A DNA stretch of 64,000 nt from Jatrophihabitans_A sp035248685 (GCA_035248685.1 DATFHF010000081.1:62001-126000); one strand, 5' to 3'; shown: positions 27,327 to 36,824, counted from the first letter of the stretch. Numbers and translations are program-made. Notes: a model not told the origin generated them from the sequence alone.

Positions 27327-27435
27327 GCTGGCGCACGGTTGCGACAGTTTCGGTCAACCGGCCCAAGCCAGCGTCGGATTCGCGCCGGCCGATCGGGTCA
27401 GTTACGAACGGATCTACAGCTGGTCGCAGCCGCGA

Positions 27436-27861
27436 TCAGCCGCAGAATTGGTTGCCGCACCACGGTTCGATGTCGGCCGTCGACGACATGGTCACTGGCA
27501 CTCCGTTGGAGGTGGCAGTCACCGAGACGGTTATTACCTTGGTCGGCCTCAGGTTCGCCAGGCTGCAGTAGTTGGTGGTGGCGGTACAGCCGCCGGTTTC
27601 GGAAGAGATCAGAGTTGATGGCACCGACCAGGCATAGGTCTCCGGACTCCTCGGATTCACCACTTGGAACGTCACACTGTAGGTCCCGGTAGGCGACGGC
27701 ATGCTGGAGTTTACGCATTGGTTGGGGTAACTCGGCGGGTAACGCGAGGGGCCGATGAAGCAGCCGAGCGACTCACCGGCGGCAGCCGCCGAGCCGGCAG
27801 CGAAGCCGCCGGCAGCGGTGGCGGTCGCGGTGATTGCCAGGGCGGTCAGGATCTTGCGCAT
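27436..27861 (-). CDS. secreted cysteine-rich hypothetical protein
   Basis: Not recognised. Seen: 141 residues from the ATG at 27861 (AGAGGA upstream). A Sec signal peptide, MRKILTALAITATATAAGGF to about AGSAAAAG, is followed by a ~110-residue domain with six Cys (in GCF, QCV, GGC, YCS, WCG and FCG), enough for three disulfides. The body is rich in Thr, Ser and Val (YSVTFQVV, VITVSVTATSNGVPVTM), suggesting a beta-sandwich. It lies 109 bases before rmuC on the same strand. A second small secreted orphan lies at 45494. Confidence 0.72.
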   Translation of the reverse strand: MRKILTALAITATATAAGGFAAGSAAAAGESLGCFIGPSRYPPSYPNQCVNSSMPSPTGTYSVTFQVVNPRSPETYAWSVPSTLISSETGGCTATTNYCSLANLRPTKVITVSVTATSNGVPVTMSSTADIEPWCGNQFCG

Positions 27862-27966
27862 CTTTGATATTCCTCTTGATCGGAGTGATCGGAGCAACGT
27901 CCGGCGATGCTGGACAGGCAAGGCCTGCAGCCTAACGAACAATGAGTGTTAATTCCGTTAATTGCT

Positions 27967-28611
27967 CTAAGACCGGTCGGTACCCTTCGCGGTATCTGGT
28001 GCCGGTGTAATCAGCGACTGCAGCACCGGTCCGTACTGCCGTACGACCTGCTCGGCCGGCGCCGAGGCGAGCGGCTGCACCCGCAGTACGTAGCGGAGCA
28101 CCGCCATCCCGATCAGCTGGGCCACCACCAGGTTCGCCCGCAGTTCACTGTCCGGACCGTCCAGCACGCCGAGTAGCGCGCCCAGCACCACGTTGCGCAG
28201 CACGTTCAAGGCCGGTGGCGCGGCGTCGGTGGTGGCGATGGTGGTACGGATCAGCCCGCTGAACACCTCGTGGTGCGGATCCCAGGCGCCGAGGAAGCCG
28301 GCCACCAGCCGCGTCCCTAGCCCATCCGGCCCGGCGGTGATCATCGACCTCAGCAGTTCGGCTGGATCGACCGGCAGCTGCATGGTGGCGATCAGCAGGC
28401 CGTTCTTGTCACCGAAGTGGTGCCGGACCAGGCTGGCGTCCACCCCGGCATCGGCGGCGATCGCACGCAACGATGCCCGATCGAAACCATCGCTGGCGAA
28501 CCGGGCCCGAGCCGCTTCCAGCAACCGTTCCCGGGCGTCCGGTACGCCATCGGCGGCTCGCGGCCGGCCTCGCCCGCGGCTCTGCGCCTTCCCGCGCTGC
28601 GGCGGTGTCAC
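27967..28611 (-). CDS. TetR family regulator of the ABC-2 exporter operon
   Basis: Likely repressor of the exporter genes it is coupled to. Seen: 214 residues from the GTG at 28611; the N-terminal helix-turn-helix contains ARERLLEAARARFASDGF, SLRAIAADAGVDASLVRHHF and FGDKNGLL; the C-terminal ligand domain is of the TetR_C type. The GTG overlaps the permease stop (GTGA). The first ~20 residues are Arg/Gly/Pro-rich. It is third in the operon after ATPase and permease. Confidence 0.87.
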   Translation of the reverse strand: MTPPQRGKAQSRGRGRPRAADGVPDARERLLEAARARFASDGFDRASLRAIAADAGVDASLVRHHFGDKNGLLIATMQLPVDPAELLRSMITAGPDGLGTRLVAGFLGAWDPHHEVFSGLIRTTIATTDAAPPALNVLRNVVLGALLGVLDGPDSELRANLVVAQLIGMAVLRYVLRVQPLASAPAEQVVRQYGPVLQSLITPAPDTAKGTDRS

Positions 28612-29432
28612 GCGGTTCGGCGGCGCAACGTTCCGGCCGCCAGGGCGATCGCGGCGATCAAGCAGCCCAGCAGCACCAGGCCGTCCCAGTAGACACTGCC
28701 GGGCAAGGTGGCTGCCTGACTGGCTTTGGTGATGCCGTCGGTGGCATAGCTCAGCGGCAGCACGTCCGAGAGCCAGTGCAGCACGGTGGCCATGTTCGAC
28801 CGCGGATTGAGCAGTCCGCACAACAGCAATTGCGGCAACACCACGGCCGGCATGAACTGCACTGCCTGGAATTCGGTGGTGGCGAAGGCCGACATAAGCA
28901 GGCCCAGGCCGGTGCCGAGCAGCGCGTCGAAAATCGCGAACAGGCCGATAACCGCGGCATGGTGGACGTTCAAGCCGAGCGGGCCGAGGGTGATCGCGGC
29001 GGTCACGCAGGCCTGGATCAACGCGGCCAGTCCGAACGCCAGGCCATAACCGAAGACCAGTTCGGCACGTTGCAGCGGCGTGGTAAGCAGCCGCTCCAGG
29101 GTGCCGGAGGTCCGCTCACGCACCATGGTGATCGAGGTGATCAGGAACATCACGATGAACGGAAACAGCCCGAGCAGCTGCGGGCCGAGCCGATCGAACA
29201 GGAATGGGTCGTCGGAATAGACATATTTGAGCAGGATCAGTAAGACGATCGGCACCACCAGCAGCATGGCGAGACTGCGTCGGTCATGGCCGAGTTGTTG
29301 CAGCACCCGACGGGCGGTGGCCAACGTCCGGAGGATGTGCACCTCGCTCATGCGCCGTTGGCTCTTCGCGCGAGCGCTCATCGCAGGATTCGCTCCGCTC
29401 CTCGCTCGTTCCTCGCTGCGATGCTCGCTCAT
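28608..29432 (-). CDS. ABC-2 type transporter permease
   Basis: Membrane half of a drug or lipid exporter. Seen: 274 residues; six hydrophobic helices from about residue 50 (LAMLLVVPIVLLILLKYVY), with the family motif MVRERTSGTLERLLTTPL and LCGLLNPRSNMATVLHWLSDVLPLSYA. The ATG at 29432 overlaps the ATPase stop (ATGA), which supports it, yet residues 1-27 are encoded by a GAGCGAG-rich repeat, and the family part begins at the third Met (29351). So the first 27 residues may be a repeat-derived extension. Confidence 0.87.
   Translation of the reverse strand: MSEHRSEERARSGANPAMSARAKSQRRMSEVHILRTLATARRVLQQLGHDRRSLAMLLVVPIVLLILLKYVYSDDPFLFDRLGPQLLGLFPFIVMFLITSITMVRERTSGTLERLLTTPLQRAELVFGYGLAFGLAALIQACVTAAITLGPLGLNVHHAAVIGLFAIFDALLGTGLGLLMSAFATTEFQAVQFMPAVVLPQLLLCGLLNPRSNMATVLHWLSDVLPLSYATDGITKASQAATLPGSVYWDGLVLLGCLIAAIALAAGTLRRRTA
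29379..29432 (-). repeat. GAGCGAG-rich imperfect palindrome at the permease start
   Basis: On the minus strand GAGCGAG and GAGCGGAGCGAA units recur between inverted 8-bp arms, CATCGCAG at 29379-29386 and CTGCGATG at 29416-29423. Repeats of this type at start codons are familiar in actinomycete genomes. Here the repeat is translated as SEHRSEERARSGANPAMS. Confidence 0.6.
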
Positions 29433-30184
29433 GATGCTTGCCGTTCGCCGGTGCCGGCATGTACGGCCAACTGAAGGAAGGCTTGTTCCAAATCCTGTTC
29501 ACCGGTCCGCTCGCGCAGTTCAGCCGGGCTACCCTCGGCGATCAGTCGCCCCGACCGCATCAGCAGAACGCGCTCGCAACGAGCCGCCTCGTCCATTACG
29601 TGACTGGACACCAGCAGCGTGCGCCCGGTTGCGGCGAGCCGTCCGAATAATCTCCAGAGATCTCGGCGCAGCACCGGATCCAGGCCGACCGTCGGTTCGT
29701 CCAGCAAGAGCAGCTCGGGCTGGCCGACCAGGGCGGCGGCCAATGATACCCGGGTGCGTTGGCCGCCGGACAGGTTGCCGGTGAGCGCGAACCGGTGGTC
29801 GGTCAGGTCGACGTCGGCCAGCACGGCATCGATCTCGGCGTCACCGGCGCCGGACTGTGCCGCGAAGTAACGCAGGTTCTGCTGCACGGTCAGGTCCGGA
29901 TACACCGAGCTGGCTTGGGTCATGTAGGCCACCCGGCTGCGTAGCGGCGCACTACCGGCCGGCTGTCCGAGCACCTCCACGGTGCCGGACCGGATCAGCT
30001 GGACGCCGGCCAGGCAGCGGATCAACGTGGTCTTACCGCAGCCGCTCGGCCCCACCAGGCCGGTGACCGAACCCTGCCCAACCTCGAGCGTCAGCGCGTC
30101 CAGCACCAGTCGCCGGCTCCGGACCACCGTCAGATCCCGGGTGCGGATCGCCGGCGTAGCCGCCGCAGGCGATAAATTCATCAT
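29429..30184 (-). CDS. ABC-2 exporter ATP-binding protein
   Basis: Cytoplasmic ATPase of the exporter. Seen: 251 residues; Walker A GPSGCGKTT, Q-loop in MTQASSVYPDLTVQQN, signature LSGGQRTRV, Walker B LLLLDEPTVGLD and switch His in SSHVMDEA. The start is the first of two adjacent ATGs (30184 and 30181); upstream sequence in frame has no homology. The start lies in a short AT-rich island, with ATTCA (30176-30180) and TGAAT (30189-30193) arms that could be part of an operator for the downstream TetR protein. Confidence 0.9.
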   Translation of the reverse strand: MMNLSPAAATPAIRTRDLTVVRSRRLVLDALTLEVGQGSVTGLVGPSGCGKTTLIRCLAGVQLIRSGTVEVLGQPAGSAPLRSRVAYMTQASSVYPDLTVQQNLRYFAAQSGAGDAEIDAVLADVDLTDHRFALTGNLSGGQRTRVSLAAALVGQPELLLLDEPTVGLDPVLRRDLWRLFGRLAATGRTLLVSSHVMDEAARCERVLLMRSGRLIAEGSPAELRERTGEQDLEQAFLQLAVHAGTGERQAS

Positions 30185-30234
30185 ACGTTGAATATTGCAG
30201 GCTGCGGCCGAACCGTCAAGCCTTTTGCACGCCG

Positions 30235-30240
30235 TAGACT
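30235..30240 (+). promoter_or_regulatory. leaderless -10 element (TAGACT)
   Basis: TAGACT ends 8 nt before the GTG start of ychF at 30249. This agrees with the conserved YchF N-terminus starting there. Confidence 0.45.
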
Positions 30241-30248
30241 GCAAGCCT

Positions 30249-31322
<1,074 letters not shown>

Positions 31323-31346
31323 TCGATGCCTCGGCGTGAAACACAC

Positions 31347-32186
31347 TTACGGTAGAGCAAGCCGCAGCCCGCGGGTCAGCGCCGCAATGATCTGTTTGCG
31401 ACGTTCGGTGCTGGCCGGCCAGGAGCCGCCGGTGAAGGCAAACTCGCGGACGAGCAGCTCGTAGTCACCGGGCCAGCGCTCGAGCAGCTCGGCGAGGCGA
31501 GCCTCACCGACGGTTGATGCGATGTCCCGACCGAGCAGATGGGCGGAGGCGAGAAACACGTCACCGGATTCCTCCAGGTACGCGTTTTGCCCATCCTCGG
31601 TGTCGAAGATGCGCGAATTCACCTCAGACGCATCGCCGTACCAGTAAATGACGAGCGCAATGTCGCGAGCATCTCTGGTCTCGTCCCACTCATGCCGGTC
31701 CAACCATGCGCCGAGCTTGGTCGCTGCATATCCGGCAACGGTCGGCACCTTGACGGTTACGCCGCTGGGCAGGATCAGCTCGAGTGCATTGTCGAATACC
31801 TCTTTCAAGGCCCATACCCTCATCGGTTCCAGCCGTATCGGCGGTGTCGCGATACCTTGGGGATCCTCGATGTCGCCGAAGGGCAGCAGGTCGACGATCA
31901 CGTCGCTGATCTTGAAGCGAATACCACTGTTACCGGCTGGCTTGAATGCATTCAACAGAGCCATGAACGTATCCCATGAACGCAGAGCGAGCGCGAGATC
32001 CAAATCCTGCGTTGCTGCGGTGGAGAACTGGTGGCCGAGTGCGTGATGGTGCAAGTCGCGTGCGGTCGCACCGACCACCATCACCTCGCTCGGCTCCAGG
32101 CCTGGCGCATGCGGCATGGCTGCGGCGAGAACCCGGTCGATTGCCTCGAGCAGGTCGATCGGCAGCTCGCCGGCCAACTCATTCAT
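31347..32186 (-). CDS. AbiEii-like nucleotidyltransferase toxin candidate
   Basis: Nucleotidyltransferase-fold protein paired with the AbiEi-like gene upstream. Seen: 279 residues; VMVVGATARDLHHHALGH followed by TQDLDLALAL, where the Gly-Ala-Thr-Ala-Arg-Asp and Asp-x-Asp stretches take the place of the GS..DxD nucleotidyltransferase core; later AATKLGAWLDRHEWDETRDARDI, the family's lysine/arginine-and-aspartate segment. The ATG overlaps the antitoxin stop by 8 bases. In known AbiE pairs such enzymes modify tRNA 3' ends or proteins. The target here is unknown. Confidence 0.8.
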   Translation of the reverse strand: MNELAGELPIDLLEAIDRVLAAAMPHAPGLEPSEVMVVGATARDLHHHALGHQFSTAATQDLDLALALRSWDTFMALLNAFKPAGNSGIRFKISDVIVDLLPFGDIEDPQGIATPPIRLEPMRVWALKEVFDNALELILPSGVTVKVPTVAGYAATKLGAWLDRHEWDETRDARDIALVIYWYGDASEVNSRIFDTEDGQNAYLEESGDVFLASAHLLGRDIASTVGEARLAELLERWPGDYELLVREFAFTGGSWPASTERRKQIIAALTRGLRLALP

Positions 32187-33135
32187 GTTCGCCACGGATC
32201 TCCTGCGCTGCCTCACGTACCCGCGGGTCCTCGCTGCCGCGCAAATCGGCGTACACCACCGGCCATGGAGCGAGCCCGTCCTCGGCGCCCGGTGTGGCCC
32301 ACTCCGGCTTGTGCCAAAACTTGCGGCGAACGACGATGTTCGGCTCGCCATCGGTACGCCAGCGTTGGCGCAGCGGCAGCTTCGGGTCTAACTGGCGGAC
32401 GTAGAGCATCAATGTCCCCGGTCGTAGCAGGTTCGGTACGGCAGACTCCCCTGACACCGCTGGCGGGTCAGGCTCTCCCAACGTCGGGATCTTCCAAGTG
32501 ATGTCACCGTGGTAGCTGCCCAGGTACAGCCGTTCAGCCAGACCAGTTGGAAAAGCCGCAGCCCACATCCCCAGCAGGGACACCTCGCTGCGCTGACCCT
32601 GTCCCGGCCCGTACCCCGCCTGCGCCAACAGCGCGCGAGTCTTGTTCGTCTGCCCCAATGACATACCGGAGGCGCGTGCAAGCTCACGCTGAGGTCGTGT
32701 CCACAACTCCGGCCATGCCAGCAGCGCCATGATGACCTGAGAGCGCCCGCTGCTCAACAGATTGCCGCTGGCGCGAGCGCGCCGGGCAACGCTTTCCGCC
32801 TTACGGTCAATCGCTGTCCGGCCCCGGATATCGATCAGCACATCACCGAACTCAATCCACGCGTTGCCAGCCACGTCGAGGTACTGAACCCCTGCTCGGC
32901 GAAACGCATCGCCAGTCTTGGCCCCGACGTGCAGCGTGTGGACGAATACCGGTTGGTCGCCGCCATGCGGTTTCAGGTCGGACAGGCGCACATCTGAGCC
33001 GTCCACAAGCCTGAAGCTCGCTGTTGAGGCGCCACGAGAAAGTCTCAGTACGGACTGCGCCTTGGCAGCCCGGCTAACGCTGGCACGAATAGCCAGCGCG
33101 TCCAGTCTTTCGATCAGATCGTCGGTTCGAGTCAT
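32179..33135 (-). CDS. AbiEi-like type IV antitoxin with winged-helix domain
   Basis: Antitoxin and probable autorepressor of the type IV (AbiE-like) system; in this type the antitoxin does not bind the toxin directly. Seen: 318 residues; N-terminal region ending in a nuclease-like fold stretch YLDVAGNAWIEFGDVLIDIRGR, then a helix-turn-helix (SQVIMALLAWPELWTRPQRELARASGMSLGQTNKTRALLAQAG, quoted in part: ELARASGMSLGQTNK), and a C-terminal domain with WAAAFPTGL. ATG at 33135. A symmetric operator begins 16 bases upstream. Confidence 0.78.
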   Translation of the reverse strand: MTRTDDLIERLDALAIRASVSRAAKAQSVLRLSRGASTASFRLVDGSDVRLSDLKPHGGDQPVFVHTLHVGAKTGDAFRRAGVQYLDVAGNAWIEFGDVLIDIRGRTAIDRKAESVARRARASGNLLSSGRSQVIMALLAWPELWTRPQRELARASGMSLGQTNKTRALLAQAGYGPGQGQRSEVSLLGMWAAAFPTGLAERLYLGSYHGDITWKIPTLGEPDPPAVSGESAVPNLLRPGTLMLYVRQLDPKLPLRQRWRTDGEPNIVVRRKFWHKPEWATPGAEDGLAPWPVVYADLRGSEDPRVREAAQEIRGEHE

Positions 33136-33150
33136 CGCTCCACTTCACAC

Positions 33151-33201
33151 GTTCACTCCGAGGCGCTGTTCATTCTAAGTGAACGAGCTTGAAAAGTGAA
33201 C
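33151..33201. promoter_or_regulatory. four-element symmetric operator of the AbiE-like pair
   Basis: GTTCACT (33151-33157), GTTCATT (33168-33174), AGTGAAC (33178-33184) and AGTGAAC (33195-33201) are placed symmetrically about 33176, with 17-base steps on each side. Outer pair and inner pair are inverted repeats, the inner one with one mismatch. A further inverted repeat, CGAGCTTG (33184-33191) and CAAGCTCG (33201-33208), overlaps it. AbiEi antitoxins are known to bind inverted repeats before their own gene. Confidence 0.75.
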
Positions 33202-33341
33202 AAGCTCGCTCGCGCTTGTAGAACTCCGCAATAGCCGCTCGACGCGCAGGCCGAGCAGAACGCCGGGTGGAGAGCCGAATCAACCCGGAATCCACCCGTG
33301 GGCCGACGACCGCGAGGCCGCAAACTCGGACAGTAGTCGCC

Positions 33342-33887
33342 ATGACTACTACCGAATACGCCCTGAACATCGCACTGGTCGGCCTGGTGTTGCTCCAGGT
33401 CCGCGGCATCACCATCACCAAGGCTGCCCTGCTTTTCCCGGTCGTGATGACGACCTGGATCGCGACCTCGCTGCTGAAGGCCATCCCAACCGCGGGCAAC
33501 GACCTGGTTCTCGAGATCGGCGGGGCGGCGGCCGGCGCAACGCTCGGCGCGCTGGCAGCGCTGGCCACCAGAGTCACCCGGCACGGCGCCACCGCCGTCG
33601 CCAAGGCCGGTGCGGTCGCCGCATTCCTCTGGGTCGCCGGCATCGGTGCCCGGGTTGCGTTCTCACTATGGGTCGGACACGGCGGCGCGGCCACCATCCG
33701 CGACTTCAGCATCGCCCACCACATCACCGGCGGACCGGCCTGGGGAACCGCGTTCCTCTTGATGGCAATCGCCGAAGTCGTCACCCGAACCGGAGTCATC
33801 TACCTCAAGACCCGGTGCACCGGCGCGGTCATCGAGCGGGGCGGCCTGATCCGCCGCTTTACCACCGCTCAGGCCTCCGGTCGGTGA
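33342..33887 (+). CDS. membrane protein linked to a two-component system
   Basis: Not recognised with certainty; similar in layout to CcdC/DUF1453-type integral proteins. Seen: 181 residues with about five hydrophobic helices (ALNIALVGLVLLQV, ALLFPVVMTTWIATSLL, GAAAGATLGALAALA, VAAFLWVAGIGARVAF, TAFLLMAIAEVVTRTGVIYL) and a basic C-terminus. It ends 4 bases before the sensor kinase, so it is probably cotranscribed and could be the sensed target or an accessory sensor. No clear ribosome site. Confidence 0.75.
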   Translation: MTTTEYALNIALVGLVLLQVRGITITKAALLFPVVMTTWIATSLLKAIPTAGNDLVLEIGGAAAGATLGALAALATRVTRHGATAVAKAGAVAAFLWVAGIGARVAFSLWVGHGGAATIRDFSIAHHITGGPAWGTAFLLMAIAEVVTRTGVIYLKTRCTGAVIERGGLIRRFTTAQASGR

Positions 33888-33891
33888 GACC

Positions 33892-35037
33892 ATGACAGCC
33901 ATGGTGTCGATGCCGCGGCTTCGACTCGGCCGCCCGGGCGCGATGGGCAGAGCGGTGAGTGTTGCCCGCGTCGTCGGGTTGGTCGCGCTGATCTGGGCCA
34001 GCGCGAGCCAGCACGGCGACGGGACGCCGCGAGTGCCCGCGGCGCTGCTCGGATTGACCGCCCTGGCCTGGGCCGGCTGGCTGGTGTGTCTTCGAGTCAC
34101 TGCGACGGTGCGGACAACCTGGCTGACGCTGGCGGTGCTGGCCGCGGCCGGCGCAGCGGTCGGCGGGCTGGCGCCGGTGGGCATCACCTTCCCCGCGGTG
34201 GCGGTGATCGCTACCGCGACGCTGACCGGTGCGGTGCCGACGCTGGCGGTCGCGGGCTTGGGTGCGGTGTCGCTGACCAGCACCGTGCTCATCGCCGGCA
34301 CACCGCGTTCGATCATCGTCGAAGGGCTGCTCGCCATCGCCGCGGCCGTGCTGGGCGGCGCGAGCCGGCGACAGTATCAGGACCGCGCAGCGCAGGCGGA
34401 GCAGCTGCTCGCCGAACGGGTCCGCGCCGACACCGAGCAGGCCCGGGCGGCCGCGCTGGCGGAAAGAAACCGAATCGGCCGTGAAATGCATGATGTGCTC
34501 GCGCATTCTCTAGGCGCGTTGTCGGTACAGCTCGAGGTGGCCGACGCACTGCTGGAGACCGATGCCGGCAATGCCCGCGAGCATGTCCAGCGGGCCCGGC
34601 GCCTCGCGGTCGACGGGCTGACCGAGGCCAGGAAAGCGGTGCAGGCGCTGCGCGATGAACCGGTGGCACTCAGCGAGCAACTCACCGCGCTGGCCGCTGC
34701 CGACGGTGCCGCGCTGACCGTGACTGGTGCCGAGCGGCGGCTCGCCCCCGACGTTCAACTCGCCCTCTACCGTGCCGCGCAGGAGGCGGTGAGCAACGCC
34801 CGCAAGCACGCGCCCGGGGCAGCAGTCACGCTCCAGCTGGACTACCAAAGCGCGGCCACCGTCCTGCTCGTGCGCAACGGTCCCTGCCCGGACGGCCGCC
34901 CACCGAGCCCGCTCGGCCTGACCGGCGGCGGTTTCGGACTATCCGGAATGCGTGAGCGTGTCGAACTGGTCGGCGGCGAGCTGTCCGCTGCCGCACAGGA
35001 CGCCGGCTGGACCGTCCGGGCCGCGGTGCCGGGATGA
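33892..35037 (+). CDS. NarL-type sensor histidine kinase
   Basis: Membrane sensor kinase of the HisKA_3 class. Seen: 381 residues; about five N-terminal membrane helices (25-157), then the dimerisation and phosphoacceptor helix with His200 in RIGREMHDVLAHSLGALSVQ, and the ATP-binding domain with the N-box YRAAQEAVSNARKHAPG and G-box GGGFGLSGMRERVE. The usual acidic D-box position reads VRNGPCPDG. There is no extracellular domain of size, so the signal is probably sensed in or at the membrane. Its stop overlaps the regulator start (ATGA). Confidence 0.93.
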   Translation: MTAMVSMPRLRLGRPGAMGRAVSVARVVGLVALIWASASQHGDGTPRVPAALLGLTALAWAGWLVCLRVTATVRTTWLTLAVLAAAGAAVGGLAPVGITFPAVAVIATATLTGAVPTLAVAGLGAVSLTSTVLIAGTPRSIIVEGLLAIAAAVLGGASRRQYQDRAAQAEQLLAERVRADTEQARAAALAERNRIGREMHDVLAHSLGALSVQLEVADALLETDAGNAREHVQRARRLAVDGLTEARKAVQALRDEPVALSEQLTALAAADGAALTVTGAERRLAPDVQLALYRAAQEAVSNARKHAPGAAVTLQLDYQSAATVLLVRNGPCPDGRPPSPLGLTGGGFGLSGMRERVELVGGELSAAAQDAGWTVRAAVPG

Positions 35038-35669
35038 AAGTTGTTGTCGCCGATGACCAGACCATCGTTCGGGAAGGCCTGGTCACCTTGCTGTCCACAA
35101 TGCCCGGCATCGAGGTAATCGGATCCGCCGGCGACGGCGAGCAGGCGGTGGCGCTGGTCAGGCAGGCCCCGCCGGACGTGGTGCTCATGGATCTGCGGAT
35201 GCCCAGCATGGACGGCATCGAAGCGACCCGGCGGATCCGCGCCGAGCTCCCCGAGGTGCAGGTCGTCGTCCTCACCACCTACGCCGACGACGAGTCGATC
35301 GTGCAGGCCCTGCGCGCCGGAGCTATCGGCTACCTCACCAAGGACGCCGGACGTGACCACATCCGCCGTGCACTGGAAGCGGCCGCGGCCGGCCAGGCAG
35401 TACTCGACCCGACCGTCCAAGCCCGACTGGTTCAGGCAGCCCAGCTGCCACACCCCGGGTCGTCCCAGCTACCCGACGGATTGACCGAACGCGAAGGCGA
35501 GGTGCTGCGGCTGGTCAGCGCCGGCAGGTCGAACAGCGAGATCGCCGCCCAGTTGTTCGTCAGCGAAGCGACGGTCAAGACCCACATCAACCACATCTTC
35601 GCCAAGACCGGCAGCCGCGATCGGGCCCAGGCGATCGCCTACGCGCACCGCCACCTTCCCGAAGGATGA
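35034..35669 (+). CDS. NarL/LuxR family response regulator
   Basis: DNA-binding partner of the kinase. Seen: 211 residues; receiver domain with the acidic pair in ADDQ, phosphoacceptor Asp53 in VVLMDLRMP, Thr in VVLTTYAD and Lys in YLTKDAG; C-terminal LuxR helix-turn-helix LTEREGEVLRLVSAGRSNSE, IAAQLFVSEATVKTHINHIF. ATG overlaps the kinase stop. Candidate target promoters are its own operon and the alcohol dehydrogenase that follows 70 bases downstream. Confidence 0.95.
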   Translation: MKVVVADDQTIVREGLVTLLSTMPGIEVIGSAGDGEQAVALVRQAPPDVVLMDLRMPSMDGIEATRRIRAELPEVQVVVLTTYADDESIVQALRAGAIGYLTKDAGRDHIRRALEAAAAGQAVLDPTVQARLVQAAQLPHPGSSQLPDGLTEREGEVLRLVSAGRSNSEIAAQLFVSEATVKTHINHIFAKTGSRDRAQAIAYAHRHLPEG

Positions 35670-35739
35670 CGCCTGTCGGAGGAGAAGGGTTGGATGGAGG
35701 TACGGCCAATGGCCGACCAACCGTCAGGGAGACAGTGAG

Positions 35740-36756
35740 ATGCGCGCCACGATTCTGCATGCTCCGTACGATGTCCGCTCCGAGATCGTCGACGACCCCA
35801 CCATCGTTGAGCCGACCGACGCGATCATCCGGGTGTCCGCCGCGTGCGTGTGCGGTTCGGATCTGTGGTCCTATCGCGGTGACAACCAGGTCGACGAGCC
35901 GAGGCCCGCGGGCCATGAGTACGTCGGGATAGTCGAGGAGGTCGGCCCCGGTGTACGCAGCATTCGGCCCGGCCAGTTCGTAGTCGGGTCGTTCTTCGCC
36001 TCCGACAACACCTGCCCGAACTGCCGCAACGGCTTCCAGACCTCCTGTCAGAACTTCCGGCGGATCGGTGGCGCGCAGGCCGAGCTGCTGCGGATTCCAC
36101 TGGCCGACGGCACCCTGGTCGCCACCCCCGACATCCCGGACGATAAGTACTTGGCCAGCCTGGTCAGCGCCTCGGACGTACTCGGAACCGGCTGGTGGGC
36201 GGCCGTCGCTGCCGGCGTCCGGCCCGGTGACACGGTCGCGGTTGTCGGCGATGGCGCAGTGGGCCTGCTCGGCGTCCTGGCCGCCAAGGAGTTCGGCGCC
36301 GAGCGGATCATCATCATGAGCCGGCACGAGCCTCGGCAGCTGCTCGCCCGGGAGTTCGGTGCGACCGACATCGTCGCCGAGCGCGGCGACGACGGGGTGG
36401 CGGCCGTCAAGGAGCTCACCGACGGCATCGGCGCGGACAGCGTGCTGGAATGCGTCGGTACCGGCGAGGCGGTGAGCCAGGCGATGCGCTCTACCCGGCC
36501 TGGTGGTGGCGTCGGCATAGTGGGCGTCCCGCACGGTGTTTCCATCGACGGTAGCGAGCTGTTCTACTCCCACGTCCGGATCCAAAGCGGGCCGGCGCCG
36601 GTGCGTCGCTTCCTGCCCGAGCTGATCGACCGCATCCTCACCGGGGCCATCGACCCCGGACGGGTCTTCGATCTCATCCTGCCGCTCGAGCAGGCGGCCG
36701 AGGGTTACGCCGCAATGGCCGAGCGGCGCGCCATCAAGAGCCTGCTGCTTCCCTGA
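35740..36756 (+). CDS. zinc-dependent alcohol dehydrogenase family protein
   Basis: Medium-chain dehydrogenase/reductase, NAD(P)-linked; substrate unknown. Seen: 338 residues; catalytic zinc ligands Cys38 (CVCGSDLWSYRG) and His59-Glu60 (GHEYVGIVEEVG); structural zinc region with three Cys, CPNCRNGFQTSC, where four are usual; Rossmann motif VVGDGAVGLLGVLAAKEFGA; C-terminal ALKSLLLP-like end IKSLLLP. GGGAGA precedes the ATG. It may be regulated by the adjacent two-component system. Confidence 0.9.
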   Translation: MRATILHAPYDVRSEIVDDPTIVEPTDAIIRVSAACVCGSDLWSYRGDNQVDEPRPAGHEYVGIVEEVGPGVRSIRPGQFVVGSFFASDNTCPNCRNGFQTSCQNFRRIGGAQAELLRIPLADGTLVATPDIPDDKYLASLVSASDVLGTGWWAAVAAGVRPGDTVAVVGDGAVGLLGVLAAKEFGAERIIIMSRHEPRQLLAREFGATDIVAERGDDGVAAVKELTDGIGADSVLECVGTGEAVSQAMRSTRPGGGVGIVGVPHGVSIDGSELFYSHVRIQSGPAPVRRFLPELIDRILTGAIDPGRVFDLILPLEQAAEGYAAMAERRAIKSLLLP

Positions 36757-36812
36757 CCCACACCCCTGGCGAGCGCTCAGCGTGTCCGGTCGGACGGTCA
36801 GGGCCCAAGGCC

Positions 36813-36818
36813 TATCCT
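36813..36818 (+). promoter_or_regulatory. leaderless -10 element (TATCCT)
   Basis: TATCCT ends 6 nt before the ATG at 36825. The preceding 50 bases carry no ribosome site, so a leaderless message is likely. Confidence 0.5.
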
Positions 36819-36824
36819 GCCGCC

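Noticed and set aside
29371..29432. CRISPR-like or other regular repeat array
   Set aside because: The GAGCGAG units are short, irregular and lack spacers; it is a start-codon-associated repeat.
30176..30193. TetR operator before the ABC-2 exporter ATPase
   Set aside because: Arms of only five bases (ATTCA and TGAAT) overlapping the start codons are too short to claim; mentioned only in the gene entry.
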